From the NCBI GenBank assembly GCA_947650365.1, contig OX393549.1, positions 36,141,335-36,205,334 on the forward strand: 64,000 nucleotides of DNA, written 5' to 3'. The translations under genes and the position numbers were made by a program. The notes beneath the pieces are model-generated. The model saw nothing but the letters and a program-made list of their open reading frames with translations, had not been told where the DNA came from and did not search any database. Positions 9,490 to 20,764 of this stretch are shown piece after piece (position 1 is the stretch's first letter; every line of letters begins with the position of its first letter). This DNA is from Chamaelirium japonicum. Its lineage: Eukaryota; Streptophyta; Magnoliopsida; Liliales; Melanthiaceae.

Positions 9490-10298
9490 AAGATTTTTTT
9501 TTACGGCAATAGTTGCACGGGTGCTACAATGATTTCACTGTAGCTGTTACAATGAAATAACTATAGCAACCCATGATTTCACTGTAGCTGCTACAGTGAA
9601 ATCACTGTAGCAACCCTTGACTTAATCGTAGATACTAAAAAGATATTTCTACAGTAAAATTATTGTAGCAAAGTATTAAATTTTATGCAAATAATACTTA
9701 GTTGAATTGAGTATTATTTTGTATATTTGAGTACCATGCACGAGTTGCTATAGTATGTCATTATAGCTACTATAGTGAAATTCACTGTGCCGGCTAAAAA
9801 GGCTTCCCTATAGTGGATCATTGTAGCAAAGTACTCAATTTTGTTCAAATAATACTCAGTTTTATTGAGTATTATTGCGACTAATATTGAGTACGTACTA
9901 TAGTGATATTAATGTCACAAATTGATTTTAGCAGTAACAAAAAAATCACTATAGCAGTTACAGTGATTTCACTGTAGCAAAGATACTCAAATATACGTCA
10001 ATAATACTCAATGAAAATGAGTATTATTGTTACAAAATTGAGTACTATTGCTACAATAATTTTACTGTAGCAGTGTGTTTTTTAGCAGCCACAACGAATC
10101 ACTATAGCACTACAATGATTTCACTATAACTGCTATAGCGGAATCACTATAGTGCTACAGTGATTTCACTGTAGCTACTATAGCCGAATCACTATAGCGC
10201 TACAGTGATTTTGCTGTAGCTGCTATAACGGAATTACTATAGAGCTACAATGATTTCACTATAGCTACTACAGTGAAATCACTGTAGTAGCTATAGTG
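9490..10298. repeat. Cluster of nested palindromes built on CACTGTAGC/GCTACAGTG
   Basis: More than a dozen CTGTAG or CTACAG cores, plus many CTATAG variants, recur every 15-40 bp, often as back-to-back hairpins. 9575-9603 is a perfect palindrome with 14-bp arms (GATTTCACTGTAGC) and a 1-nt centre. 10257-10298 has perfect 20-bp arms starting CACTATAGCTACTACAG and a 2-nt centre. A second palindromic motif, AATACTCA/TGAGTATT, is interspersed between 9690 and 10060. It resembles a fold-back element or a hairpin-driven expansion. No coding potential. Confidence 0.75.
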
Positions 10299-10348
10299 GT
10301 CCCATACTAGGTCTTGAAACTGTATGTTTCTTAGAGATCGGGTGAAGT

Positions 10349-10805
10349 TAGGGGTGGCAATGGGTCGTGTTGGGTCGAGTTTGTGTCGTGTCTAGTTTCG
10401 GGTCATGTCCAAAACCCCTAGACCCGGACCCGACCCATTTAACTAATCGTGTCTAGATCCTAAACCCGTACCCGACTCGATCGTTTATAAACGGGTAGAC
10501 CCGATAATACCCGTTTACCACACAGGTTTATTTAGTTGACTCGATCTGACCCGATCCGACTCGACCCGACCTAACCCAATAGACCCGCTGATACTATATA
10601 TTACAGTATCGAATTGTGGGTAGACCCGACCCGACTCGTTGAATATTAAACGGGTCTTCCCGGCTCTACTATGTCCAGACCCTAAACCCAGACCCGACCC
10701 GTTTATTAAACGGGTCTATCGTGTCGACCCGTTTACGACCCGAACCCATTTAGCCCTGACCCAGACTCGCTAACTTCGTGTCGGGGTCCGAAATTGCCAG
10801 CCCTA
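10349..10805. mobile_element. hAT-like 457-bp element, ACCCG-rich, complete
   Basis: Starts TAGGGGTGGCAATG, ends ATTGCCAGCCCTA (inverted repeat of about 12 bp), and is flanked by a perfect 8-bp duplication GGTGAAGT at 10341-10348 and 10806-10813, diagnostic of the hAT superfamily. The interior is dense in GACCCG and GGGTCGTGTC words. Related truncated segments lie at 4779 and 54570. Confidence 0.88.
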
Positions 10806-11554
10806 GGTGAAGTTATATAGACATTGGTAGGTTGGTAAATTCGGTAACTTAACCAAGGTTAGTGGCCCAATGTCAGCACCCTCTGCCTGAGTGAAAACCT
10901 GGGATTTGTTTTGGACGATCAGTCCCTACCAAAACTCAGGTTTGGTGCAAGAAGCATAGCGGTTGAATCTGAGCTGGTCTCGCATGTGTCATAACCGTTT
11001 CGATCACATGTTACTGTTGAGAATATCTCAACATGGAATCATGGATGTTTATTAACTTTAGTTTTATAGATTATGGGAGAGATTATTATACACTAAGCCA
11101 TTTTGTTATCTGGTAAGACGAGTATTTTTGCTATGTTATATATACGAGTGTTTAAATATATGTTCAAGTTCTTATAGATGGATTCTTTCTAAAGAAGTGC
11201 ATTTTGATATGAAAATGTGTATTCACATCTTTTTGTAAAGACATCTTTTGGCATGTGCCCATTCAAAGTCTATAAATAAAGTAATTGGACACATCGAATA
11301 TTCAATTACTCCCAGTTTGATTATCTCTCTGATTTTCAAAACATTCAATGCCAAAGAGAGGTATTCAGATTCTTTGTTGTTGCCGAACGCAGACTCCAAA
11401 TAAGTTGTTGTATCCTGGAAGTGGGTTCGCAATCATCCCACCAGCAAGTTATATTCGAATGAGAGTAGTTCACACTTAAAAAAAAGCGTATTCGATACGT
11501 GCCCAAAAGTCACCAATTTACGACCCCATAATTTCAACATTTACTAAGTTAAGA

Positions 11555-11675
11555 TGTTGAGATAGTCCACCGATTTAGTCCCACATTGGTAAGGGGGGCA
11601 CTCATTGGCCACTTAATATACCCGTTGTAGATCTCCCCTTACGACCCGGGTTTTGGGGTGTGAGGGTATCTAAAA
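11555..11675 (+). mobile_element. TRIM-like short LTR, copy 1 (degenerate)
   Basis: Starts TGTTGAGATAGTCC and ends GTGAGGGTATCTAAAA, followed by TAGTATCAGAAC, a degenerate tRNA-Met primer-binding site. The middle shares CCCGGGTTTTGGG(G)TGTGAGGGTATCTAA with copy 2. 10814-11554 has nothing recognisable. Confidence 0.6.
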
Positions 11676-11771
11676 TAGTATCAGAACAGGTTTGACTTAT
11701 GCCCTTAAGTCAAGTAGGAGCCTACCCATATAACAAAGATCAGACGAAACCAACATGCAAGTGAGTGGGAG

Positions 11772-11880
11772 TGTTGAAGTTTAGTCTCGCATCAGCAAGC
11801 GATATGGGCAATGTTTCCATCATATACCCTCTATGGACCTCTCCTTATGGCCCGGGTTTTGGGTGTGAGGGTATCTAACA
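11772..11880 (+). mobile_element. TRIM-like short LTR, copy 2, with primer-binding site
   Basis: A 109-bp TG...CA unit (TGTTGAAGTTTAG ... GGGTATCTAACA) immediately followed at 11881-11892 by TGGTATCAGAGC, complementary to initiator tRNA-Met as used by Copia-type and TRIM elements. No coding region follows; a divergent related segment at 13353-13452 could be its 3' LTR. Confidence 0.65.
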
Positions 11881-12448
11881 TGGTATCAGAGCTAGGCCTG
11901 TTTGTTGTTCTGAGTGCACCCTTACCTATTGTACCTTGCCATGCATGGGTCGATAATGGCTCGATTCAGTCCCCTCTCCGCTTTAGAGTTCACACGGCAC
12001 ATGTCTAAACAGACCAGGTTGTGTGCTCGATCCAAGTTATGCGCATGATATGTCAAGGTCGTGCGCATGATCTATCTAGGTCGTACACAAGACATACCCA
12101 TGATTCCAGAAAAAACCGCCGCGTTCGACCTCGCCCGAGCGCCAACTCTGGGCACTCGAGTGACAACATAGTCATACGCATGACTAGCTCAGGTCCTGCT
12201 CACGATCGTTTTTGTCTGTGCGATCAGGTTTATCCTGACGTGTTTTGGACTTTGTGTTTTGTTGTTAGATGGAGATTTTCGGAGAGTGCTTGTGTGGGAC
12301 ACTTGTAAATATATTACCTCAATATATAAGGGGGTTTAGGGTTTTGGGAAGGATATACGTATGGAAAGATATGGAAGAGAGGAAACACTACTTCCTTTTT
12401 TTTTTTGTGGCGGCTCTTGGTGATCGAGGTTTCTTGAGATGGAGACCA

Positions 12449-12485
12449 TCCCGGGGGAGGAGCATGTTTTGCTCCTCCCCCGGGA
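12449..12485. repeat. Perfect GC-rich hairpin
   Basis: 16-bp arms TCCCGGGGGAGGAGCA and TGCTCCTCCCCCGGGA around a TGTTT loop. No T run follows, and plant genes do not use this type of terminator. The surrounding DNA (11893-13290) looks like retroelement leader or interior sequence with a TATA-like ATATATAAGG near 12329, but I cannot assign it. Confidence 0.75.
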
Positions 12486-13296
12486 ACTTGAAGAGCTGTA
12501 GGTGAGCGACGTCGATGATGTCGTGTTAGAGCACCGATTTGTGGGTGGTTGGTGGCCAATCTTGGAGCTATTAAAAGAAAAACACTAGAAAAGACCCCCC
12601 TTCGGGGGAATGATGCCTTTGGCTATGGTGACCGAGCCATGGAGAGAGAGGCAATGTTGCAAAGACCGACACCATGATGGAGCGAGTCTGAAAGGAGGAG
12701 CGCAGGACTGTTGGAGATCCGTGTTGGTATGATGGTGTTTGATATGAAGGATCAAGATTGGTGAGAATCTAGATCATGACTTTTATGGAACCCAGGGTTA
12801 TCTCTATGGAGATAGCCATGTGCAATCCGTTCAGTCAGATCTGTGGGAGAGAGAGTGGACAAAGATGTAGGGATTTCTTCTCCATCTATCATATTGAATG
12901 TTTTATTTTTTGTTCTTCTATGTTGGAGGTTTTCTGGAGGACCGTTGATACATATTGGAGATAGTTGGGACTTCGTTGATGCAGACGATTATTCTTCGTG
13001 GTGGAAATATATTGTGATGATTTGTTAGAGGGTATATAGGATGTTGGAGAGAGGATGCTACTCAGTTTGGGTGAACCTCTATAAAATCATGTGCCTCTGT
13101 GGATGTGATTTTTCTGTGTACTTGTGCTGTGATGGATCAGTATAGTATGGGATGCACCGATAAGATCTAAAGTCCTGAGATTTGGGGGTGATGGATCGCA
13201 AATTGACTCTTGCATTTTCTCTATACCGGACTCCGTCTGTCCGCTGCGCAGCTAATTAATTCGTATTAGAGCGTGCCAGTTTTCACAACATCATGA

Positions 13297-13304
13297 TGTG
13301 TGTA

Positions 13305-13336
<32 letters not shown>

Positions 13337-13350
13337 TGAGAGAGAGAGTG
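13297..13350. repeat. (TG)n-(AG)n compound microsatellite
   Basis: A TG array of about 12 units passes into AG repeats with a few interruptions. Confidence 0.95.
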
Positions 13351-13352
13351 CG

Positions 13353-13452
13353 AGTCCATCGGTTTTGTCGCACATCGATAAGGAAGGTGCCTATTGACCG
13401 CTTAATATACCTACTGTGGACCTCCCATTACGACCCAAGTTTTGGGAAGTGA
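13353..13452 (+). mobile_element. TRIM-like LTR fragment, copy 3
   Basis: GTCGCACATCGATAAGGAAGG...CTTAATATACC...GGACCTCCCATTACGACCC...GTTTTGGGAAGTGAGG parallels the LTRs at 11555 and 11772, but the ends are not preserved. From 13453 to 15130 I recognise no gene; GGTATATAAGGG at 14561 and TCGTGCGCACGAT near 14474 resemble pieces of an LTR promoter. Confidence 0.45.
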
Positions 13453-15130
13453 GGAGAAGAGAGTTGTACTTTTGTTTCATTACAATATTTTGTGCATAGT
13501 TTATACTTCTCTAAAATGACTAGGATTAGGTGTTGCAAAATTGTCGACAAGTTTGTTCTATATTATTGGGTGGAATAATCAAAGTCAAAAGGGTATTTTA
13601 TCATTTGATGTATTAGTCATATCTTACGCTTAAAATAGATTCAAAACTAGTGGTAGTGTGAACATCAATTTATACGCTTTGTATGGACCTTTGGTTTCCT
13701 AGTAAGGAAGTAGATATTTCATAATCAATTGCTTGGGAGAACATCACTAATATATTGATGTATCACTAAATATATTGAACAATCGTTACAATCGGTACTC
13801 AATGAGTATTTTTTTTAAATTTAACCCTATCCTCAAAAAAAATTCCACTTGGTAATGATTTTGTCATTATCATGCCTATTAGCCAGTTTACGAACATGGA
13901 GCACACTGAGCTGTTAGGGTATGCTTTGAGTAAGATTTTAATCAGCTACCAAGTAAATCCATCAATTGGTAGGCATTTTATACTGAGGTAGTGTGGTAAA
14001 AAAATATTCAAATTTGGTGTTTTCGAAGTTTTGTGGAGTTTTTTTTTATCGATAAATTAAATATTTTGAAGTGAATGTTTATATTAAGTGATGTAATTTA
14101 ATTCTAAGCGATATATTCAAGCTATGTTTATCTTAAAGAACAAGTCTTGCTAACATTGGTTATATTATTACATGAAAGATAACAACAAAGAAAGAATATA
14201 TAAAGCGAGAAATCTGAATGTTGTTTGTGTGCTTTTTTTTTTTGGAAACCCCTAGATAATAATATAAAGATAAGTGTAATATATAGTCACATATTCTTTA
14301 TTGTATTAATTAAATTGGTCATTTTCATCTATTGTGGGTGCAAATTGGATTAAAGGAGGTCTGCATTAATCTCTTAGCCATCCCTTCGAAAACATAAGTT
14401 AGGTCCAGCCCATGAGGTCGGCCTAACTGACTTGCGTACAAAGGTTTTGATCGGACCGATCGGTCGGACCCTTCGTGCGCACGATTTTCCGAACATGCGC
14501 ATGATCCTGACAAACAACATGGGTTTCTTTAGCAACATATTGTTCCAGGTTCTCTTGGGGGGTATATAAGGGACTCTTTCTTTTTGGGATGAACGTGGCT
14601 ATTGTTTGTATCTCCTCATAAGAGAGATTGAGATGGTTAGGGTTTGTTCCGAAATTTGAGGAGGGAGAAATCCTAGATCCTCGGTGTTGGGTTTCAAAAA
14701 ATCTTATGTGAGGCTTGTAAGGGAGAGGGTGAAAATCTCTTCTACTCTAGCAACTTGCTTTCTGTTATTGAAGCATTGGCCATGCTACACGGCCAATGTT
14801 CCGCGTGTGGCATCACCACGTCTATCGCTCTCAGGCTCTTGTATGTTGGCTGACACTTGACACTCTGTGCTCGTTGACACTCATGTGTTCATCGACAACT
14901 CTTGCACCCTGCTGTATTGTAGGTGTGCTCGCGGCTGTGCTCATCACCACTGTCACCGCCTTCTGCCGTTCGCCGACGACACGATGGCAACAATCGGTGC
15001 CTCCTATCGACTGCTCCATCATGCCACCCATCGGTTCTTAGATTAGCCACCTGTCGATGACTCAGCATTGTGGGTGAGTGTTTATGCTAACCAACCTGGA
15101 AGTTACATGTGCACCAACCACACATGACAG

Positions 15131-15308
15131 GGCAAGCCAAACGGATACGAGTACTCAACTACTCGGTCCGTTGGCCTCCCTACTCGAAATACTCGGGAGC
15201 GGTATAGCTCGGGTACTCGGGCACGAGTTCCCACCTACTCGATCCATTCGAGCAGCCCACAAGTACCTGAGTACTCGATCTACTTGTACGATTCTCGGAC
15301 TGTCATGC
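15131..15308. repeat. ACTCG-rich short repeat segment
   Basis: Dense ACTCG/CGAGT words (GAGTACTCAACTACTCGG, ATACTCGGGAGC, GTACTCGGGCACGAG) bounded by CATGACAG and CTGTCATG. It looks like a small non-autonomous element of the same general style as the ACCCG elements; superfamily not determined. Confidence 0.4.
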
Positions 15309-15422
15309 AAGTTGAACGACCTCCCCTTGATGGGAGGGGTGACCAACAAATTTTTTTTTTTTTTTAAGAACCCCTCCTCTATGGAGGGAGGGTTTGGCGG
15401 ACCCCAACCAGAAACCATTAAA

Positions 15423-18400
15423 CTAAGTTAGATTACCGTAACAAAAATGAAGTGCCTCCTCCCCTAGTCTATCTTGCCAAGGGCCAATCCACGTCTTGAA
15501 AAGGGAATACACCGACTGCCGCAGCTTCTCCTGCCCTGCGGATTTATCATTAAAAATCCGGTTATTCCGCTCAAGCCAGATGACCCACACGATCGCCATA
15601 ACCAACATATCCCACAGCTTCCGGATCCCTACCGGGATTCTTCTCCTTCTCCAAGAGCTCCAAAGGCCCCGGAGCGACCTGGGGTGCGAGGAAATCCCTG
15701 CCTTACCTTCGAAGTGGTCCCACAGCTGTCTAGCAAAAGGACACCCGAGAAGCAAGTGCGATGATGTCTCATCCTCCGAGGTGCAGAAGGTACAGAAAGC
15801 GTCAGACGCTAGGGGGTGCTTCCGCCGCACCAAATTTGCATTCGTCAGAATCTTGTTCCTCGAGGCCAATAGGGAGAAGATCTGAACCTTCGATGGCGCC
15901 TTAGTCATCCAAATAGCCTTCGATGGCCTATGACGCTGGAGCCGAGGAAGCAGATGCTCGTAGAGAGAAGACCCCTGAAGATGTGCCGTTCCACCGGACT
16001 TCATCCCGCGTCGCCCTGAAAGAGGCCGCCTGCAGGATCAAGTAAAGATCCTGCAACTCCCGTCGACTTTCCTGTTCAAGCGGAGCCCCAAGCTTTATGC
16101 TCCAACCGATAGAGCCATGCCTTCGACAAGCCTGGGATCGAACTGAAGCTCCCTTATTCCGGGCCAAGGAGAAAAGCGATGGGAAAAGCTGCTCCAAAGG
16201 CCTGGTCCCAAGCCAAATGTCTCTCCAAAATCTGATGTCCCTCCCATCACCTAAAGCAAGTATAGTCGCCTCCCTGTAGAAGTCCTTGACCCTCAGTATG
16301 CCCTTCCAAAAATAGGAAATCCGGCCAGAAACTCTACCCCTCGCTTGCAAGGGAAAGAACCTCATGAAGTACCTTGCCAGAATAACATCTCGCCAGGAGC
16401 CACCCGATCCCTGCTGAAGCCTCCACCACCATTTCCCCAACTTCGAAATATTAAACCTGCGAAGGTCTAGAACTCCCAGCCCTCCCAGCTTCGTCGGAAG
16501 ACAAACCTGATCCCATCTCATCAAATTATAGCCTCCCGCACACTACACCAAAATCAGGATTTAGTAACACAGCCAACTGTTATAAATATGTTTAGTAACA
16601 CAAAAAAACCGTTAGGAATATGGCGTTACAGATATTTGTAACACTTTTTGTAACAACCGTTACTAATTGACCGTTACAAATTGTCTGTTTTGGTGTAGTG
16701 GCATTGGCTCCCACACCATGCCAAAGGAAAGAGCGCCGAATTCTGTCGATCCTGTCTATCACCCAAGACGGCAAAAAGTAGAAGAAAAGGTAGTATGAAG
16801 GAATCGAAGAGAGAACCGAGTTCACCAGCACTAGTCTCCCACCTGATGACAGAAATCTACCCTTCCAACCCTCTAATCTCCTCTCGATCTTCAGAATCAG
16901 CTGCTCCCAATCCTCCCTTCTCAGGGCCTTATCACTGATCGGCAGCCCCAAGTATTTCATTGGTAAGGTTGCCTCTTTACAGTTCAAAAGCCTAGCTAAA
17001 CTGCTACCTGCATCCCCTGTGCCAATGTAATAAAGGTTGCTCTTCTGGAAGTTAATCTTCAGACCTGAAGTCAACTCCAGCCTGTAAAGGAGTATCTTGA
17101 GCGAGACCATCTGGAAAGGACAAGCCATGGTGAATAGGAGGGAGTCATCCGCATAGTGCAAATTCAAGGTGGTCCAATCGTGCCCGCCCACTCCCTTCAC
17201 CAGACCTTCAGTATTCGCCTTATGAATCGCGGCATCGAAAGCATCGACCACCAGAATAAAAAGATAAGAAAGCCTTTGTAAACTTTGAAGTCCTTGCCCT
17301 GTTCCCCATTGATAAGACAAGAAAGCTTCGAGGATACCAAAATATCTCTGATCCAGCCCAATCAGTTACTAGAGAAGCCCTTGGCCTTCAGTAGGTCAAG
17401 CAAAAAATCCCATCTGATCTGATCGAAGGCTCTCTCGAAGTCAATCTTCAACAAAACTCCTTCTTCCCCAGATTCCCGTAGCTGAAAGATTGTCTCGTGA
17501 GCAGCTGCCACACTGTCGAGGATCAATCTCCCCTTGATGAATGCGGTCTGAGAGGGAGAGACCAGCAAGGAGATGTTCTCCGCTAGCCTATTGGCTAGTA
17601 CCTTCGTGACAATCTTGTAGAGGGAGTTTGACAGAGAGATCGGCCTGAAGTCCCGAATGGCCTCTGCAGCAGGTTTCTTAGGGAGAAGGATAATCCAAGA
17701 GTGGTTCAGGTAGTGGAGACGCACCTTGCCCGAGAAGAAGTCGCGTATAAACCAGCAAAGGTCACCCTTCAACATGTCCCAGTACTTCTGGTAGAACGCC
17801 ATAGGGAACCCATCCGGTCCAGGGGCTCCATCACCTTTGGACTGAAAGACCGCCCTACAGAATTCCTCATCGCTAAACTCCACGTCAATGCTAGTGCCGC
17901 CTGGAAGTCTCGGAAAATTGACACCGATCCAATCAAACGAGACCCCAGTGACTGTGTTCGTCTCCCGGAAAGAGCTCTTGAAGAAGGAAGTGGCTGCCTC
18001 CAGTATATCGGAAGTGGCTGTCAACAATCGCTCCTCGTGCCACAGAGAAGTCAGAAAGTTCTTCCTCCTCCGAGCGTTAGCCACTTTGTGGAAATAGATG
18101 GTATTCGCATCTCCTAGCTTAACCCACTGCTCCTTCGAACGTTGCCTCCACATTTCTTCCTCCTTCCGTAAGAGGAGGACTAGATTCTCATTCAGTTCCT
18201 TCAACTTGGCGGACTCCCGATGCGTAAGGTCAGCGGTTTCTCCCATAACTTCAAGGGCTTGAATTGCTGCCAAGGTAGATGCCTTTTGCCGCAGAACATT
18301 TCCAAAATGGTCTCTGCTCCAGCACACAAGCTTCCTCTTGATAAATCTAAGCTTGCTCGTCATGTTCAGCGCCGAATTATCGAGACTGCATGCTTCCTCC

Positions 18401-19188
18401 CACCATCCGGCCAGCAGATCCTTGAGACCTTCCTCCATCGACCACATCAGCTCGAACCTAAAGGGGGGGGTCGGACCAAAGAAATTGAATCGGTTGAGAG
18501 AAGGATCGGGGGCATGGTCGGAAACACAGGAAGCCAGCCCTGACTGAATCGAGCCTGGAAAGCGCGAGTCCCAGTCCGCCGAAATCAGGAACCGATCAAG
18601 TCTGGCCAAAATAGGGTCTTCTCTCTTGTTACTCCACGTGAAGGTGCGGCAAGTTAAAGGGAGATCGATCAGCTCCTATTGCCGAATGAAGAGGGAGAAA
18701 GCACGCATCACAGAAATATCACCACCACTGCGAAGTCGCTCTTCCGACCCTCGCGTGACATTGAAATCCCCAGCGATCACCCAAGGGCCAGGAAAATTGA
18801 CCCTAAGCAAGGACAATTCCGTCCAGAAATCATCCCCTCTACTGTGGTCTGTCGGGCCATAAATAGAGGATAGCATCCACTTTTCACCGTCTATCCTATT
18901 CTGAAAGACAAGAGAAAGGGAGAAAACTCCGACATTCGTGCTCCTTAGCAAGAAAAGGTCGTAGTTGAACCCTATCAGAATACCTCCTAACGCTCCAGTA
19001 GCATCTTTCGCTTCCCACTTAGCAATCTTCTTCGTACTGAGAGAACGGAAAAAGTGGCTCGTTGGATTCTCCCGCTTCGACTCCTGGATGCAGATGATAT
19101 CAACGTCGTGAATGGAGGCAAAAGAACTGGCAGCCCTCCTCTTCTCCGACTTGCCGAGACCCCTAACATTCCAAGATAAAATCTTCAT
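15423..19188 (-). pseudogene. LINE ORF2: AP-like endonuclease, reverse transcriptase, zinc-binding domain (inactivated)
   Basis: Starts MKILSWNVRGLG, with the endonuclease signatures CIQESK, GDFNVTRG and SDHAP. The reverse transcriptase follows: GPDGFPMAFYQKYW, FRPISLSNSLYKI, LLKIDFERAFD, and the catalytic HYADD at 17144-17155. Then LGLPISDK, LGGLGVLDL and a C-terminal zf-RVT region (KAPSKVQIF, CTFCTSEDETSSHLLLGCPFA). Breaks: an in-frame TAG between endonuclease blocks near 18675, a TGA near 17360, loss of the conserved RQGDPLSP segment with a frameshift just before YLFILVVDAF, the CACTA insertion at 16541-16700, and a frameshift near 15965. In intact relatives this protein nicks target DNA and copies the LINE RNA. 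Removing 163 bp (MITE plus one TSD) restores the frame across the insertion. Confidence 0.92.
16541..16700. mobile_element. 160-bp CACTA miniature element inserted in LINE ORF2
   Basis: Perfect 13-bp terminal inverted repeats CACTACACCAAAA / TTTTGGTGTAGTG and a 3-bp duplication GCA at 16538-16540 and 16701-16703, both diagnostic of CACTA (En/Spm). The interior carries inverted TTAGTAAC/GTAACACTT-type subterminal words and no coding sequence, so it depends on a transposase elsewhere. It is younger than the LINE copy it interrupts. Confidence 0.95.
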
Positions 19189-20119
19189 AGAGACACTAAG
19201 AAAAGAACTCCCACACCACTCCAACAAACTCCGCCACGACAGCTTCCTAAGGACGAAGCCAACTTCGCTCTCTTATCTTCCATGGCCCTGATAGAGTCAA
19301 GGAAAAAGCGAACACCATCCAGCTCTGGTGCAGTAATAAATCCACATTTCCTATCAATGTCAAGGATTACATCATCTTCCAAAAGAGATAGGGGAAGGGA
19401 AACCGAAGGGTCTGCCTGATCCAACTCCAAAAGGCGCATCTTCGACCGGACCAAAGCTTGGGCAAGCAAAGGATCATCCGAGGAGCGCTGCAAAATCTAC
19501 CTGAAGCTCCGCCTTGCCGACTGAAGCTGGATGGCGCCGCCATTATCCGCCGTGGCCTCCTGTCTCCCTTGGTCTGCGCATTGGTCAGCCGTGGACCCCC
19601 GCCTCCCACTCCCCAGTTCTGTCACAGCACTCCTGCTGACATCAAGGTTAGGAACATGAGCTCCCCCCGAAAGGGAGCTATCTACAATGATTGGCACAGG
19701 CTCCACCTGTGGACCCAAAGGGGGACCCCTCTCCTCCAACCCCACAGAGATTCCCTCGTGCTCGTCAGCAAAGGGGTTAACAAGGGGAGCCACACAAGCA
19801 ACATGGGCATCTTCAAAAGTAAAGGAGGGGACATCTCCATTCGCGCCCAAACCAAGGTTCGAAACAATCATACCTGCATCCCGGGTGATCTGATGGAGGG
19901 ATGTCGTACCTTGTTCCTGGCTGCTACCCGCCTCTCCTCCTGGCGGATTTGCCTCGCTGACATGAGCTGGAGCAGCGTACTGTGGAGGCCTTACGCACGG
20001 TTGCCAGAACCGAGTAGGCTGCGGCCCCGATGCCACCGTCGGCCCGAAACCTGGTGGGATCACAGGCTCTCCGAAGGGCATCCTGTCTCCAATGCCATGC
20101 TCCAAGGGGGGGTATATGT
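19185..20119 (-). pseudogene. LINE ORF1, C-terminal part
   Basis: About 310 codons in one frame with a single TAG at 19494-19496. The upstream part is Pro/Gly-rich (PVIPPGFGPTV, ANPPGGEAGSSQEQ); the end (ILDIDRKCGF ... RFFLDSIRAMEDKRAKLAS) is a charged tail like that of plant L1 ORF1 proteins. The nucleic-acid-binding N-terminus with DUF4283 and CCHC is lost by 5' truncation. Its TGA overlaps the ORF2 start in an ATGA arrangement at 19185-19188, suggesting termination-reinitiation coupling in the parent element. Confidence 0.75.
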
Positions 20120-20327
20120 TGACCAACAAATCAACAATGCACTTTGTGAAAGATGGATTAAGCCTGACCCGATGTCCATCACGGACCTAATTTGGTAAGG
20201 GTAATTATGGTAACATCATATATATTGCTAAACCGATATTTCCCATGGATACTATCCATGGCTGCACAACCATGATCCCCACGATCAACAAGAAATAACG
20301 GGATCATGGCGAGGATCTACGAAACCG

Positions 20328-20764
20328 TCCCGTAACTCTCCATTGGTATGATCCGAAATAGCTACTCAACACAAGTTCAGTATCGTGCCCACGATGGGGA
20401 CATCATGTGTTGTCTTGTAGTTTTAGATCGTGCGCACAGTAGGAAAATCGTGCACTGATCTTGCATGGTTGTAGCTCGAGATCGTGAGTGTGCAAGATCG
20501 ATTCTGCACTTCTCTGGTTCTTCTGCAATCAGGTGTCCGGGGCAAGGAAATTATTGTGATCCGCATCCCGTAGCCCTCCAATGGTATGATCCGAAATAGT
20601 TGACGCGAGTCTAGTATCATGCGGACGATGGGGACATCGTGTGTTGTCTTGTAGCTTCAGATCGAGCGACAGTGGGAACTTCGTGCACTGATCTTGGTTG
20701 TAGACATCGTGCGCACAATCCATTCTGCATTTCTCTGGTTCTTCAGCAATCAGGTGTCTGGGGC
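20328..20764. repeat. Imperfect tandem duplication (unit about 215 bp) left of the Copia pair
   Basis: 20328-20543 and 20563-20764 share TCC(A)ATGGTATGATCCGAAATAG, CGATGGGGACATC, GTGTTGTCTTGTAG, TCGTGCACTGATCTTG and TTCTCTGGTTCTTC(T/A)GCAATCAGG. The end of unit 2 (from 20723) lies inside the left arm of the large inverted repeat. The sequence resembles LTR material, but I cannot name a family. 20131-20327 has no recognised feature. Confidence 0.7.

Larger units (their letters stand above)
15351..20119 (-). mobile_element. L1-type LINE, 5'-truncated, with poly(A) and 11-bp target duplication
   Basis: The minus-strand element ends in a 15-nt poly(A) (T run at 15351-15365) and is flanked by TGACCAACAAA at 15340-15350 and 20120-20130. 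It holds the C-terminal part of ORF1, a full-length but broken ORF2 and a 3' UTR of only about 57 bp. The start of ORF1 and the 5' UTR are missing, as expected of incomplete target-primed reverse transcription. A 160-bp CACTA MITE inserted later. Confidence 0.93.

Noticed and set aside
9490-10298. CRISPR array
   Set aside because: Repeats are palindromic, degenerate and irregularly spaced, without constant-length spacers, in a plant genome.
12449-12485. Rho-independent-type terminator
   Set aside because: The hairpin has no following T run and the genome is plainly eukaryotic.
19458-20198. 246-codon plus-strand frame
   Set aside because: Antisense of LINE ORF1, crossing the LINE 5' junction and its target duplication; low-complexity shadow.
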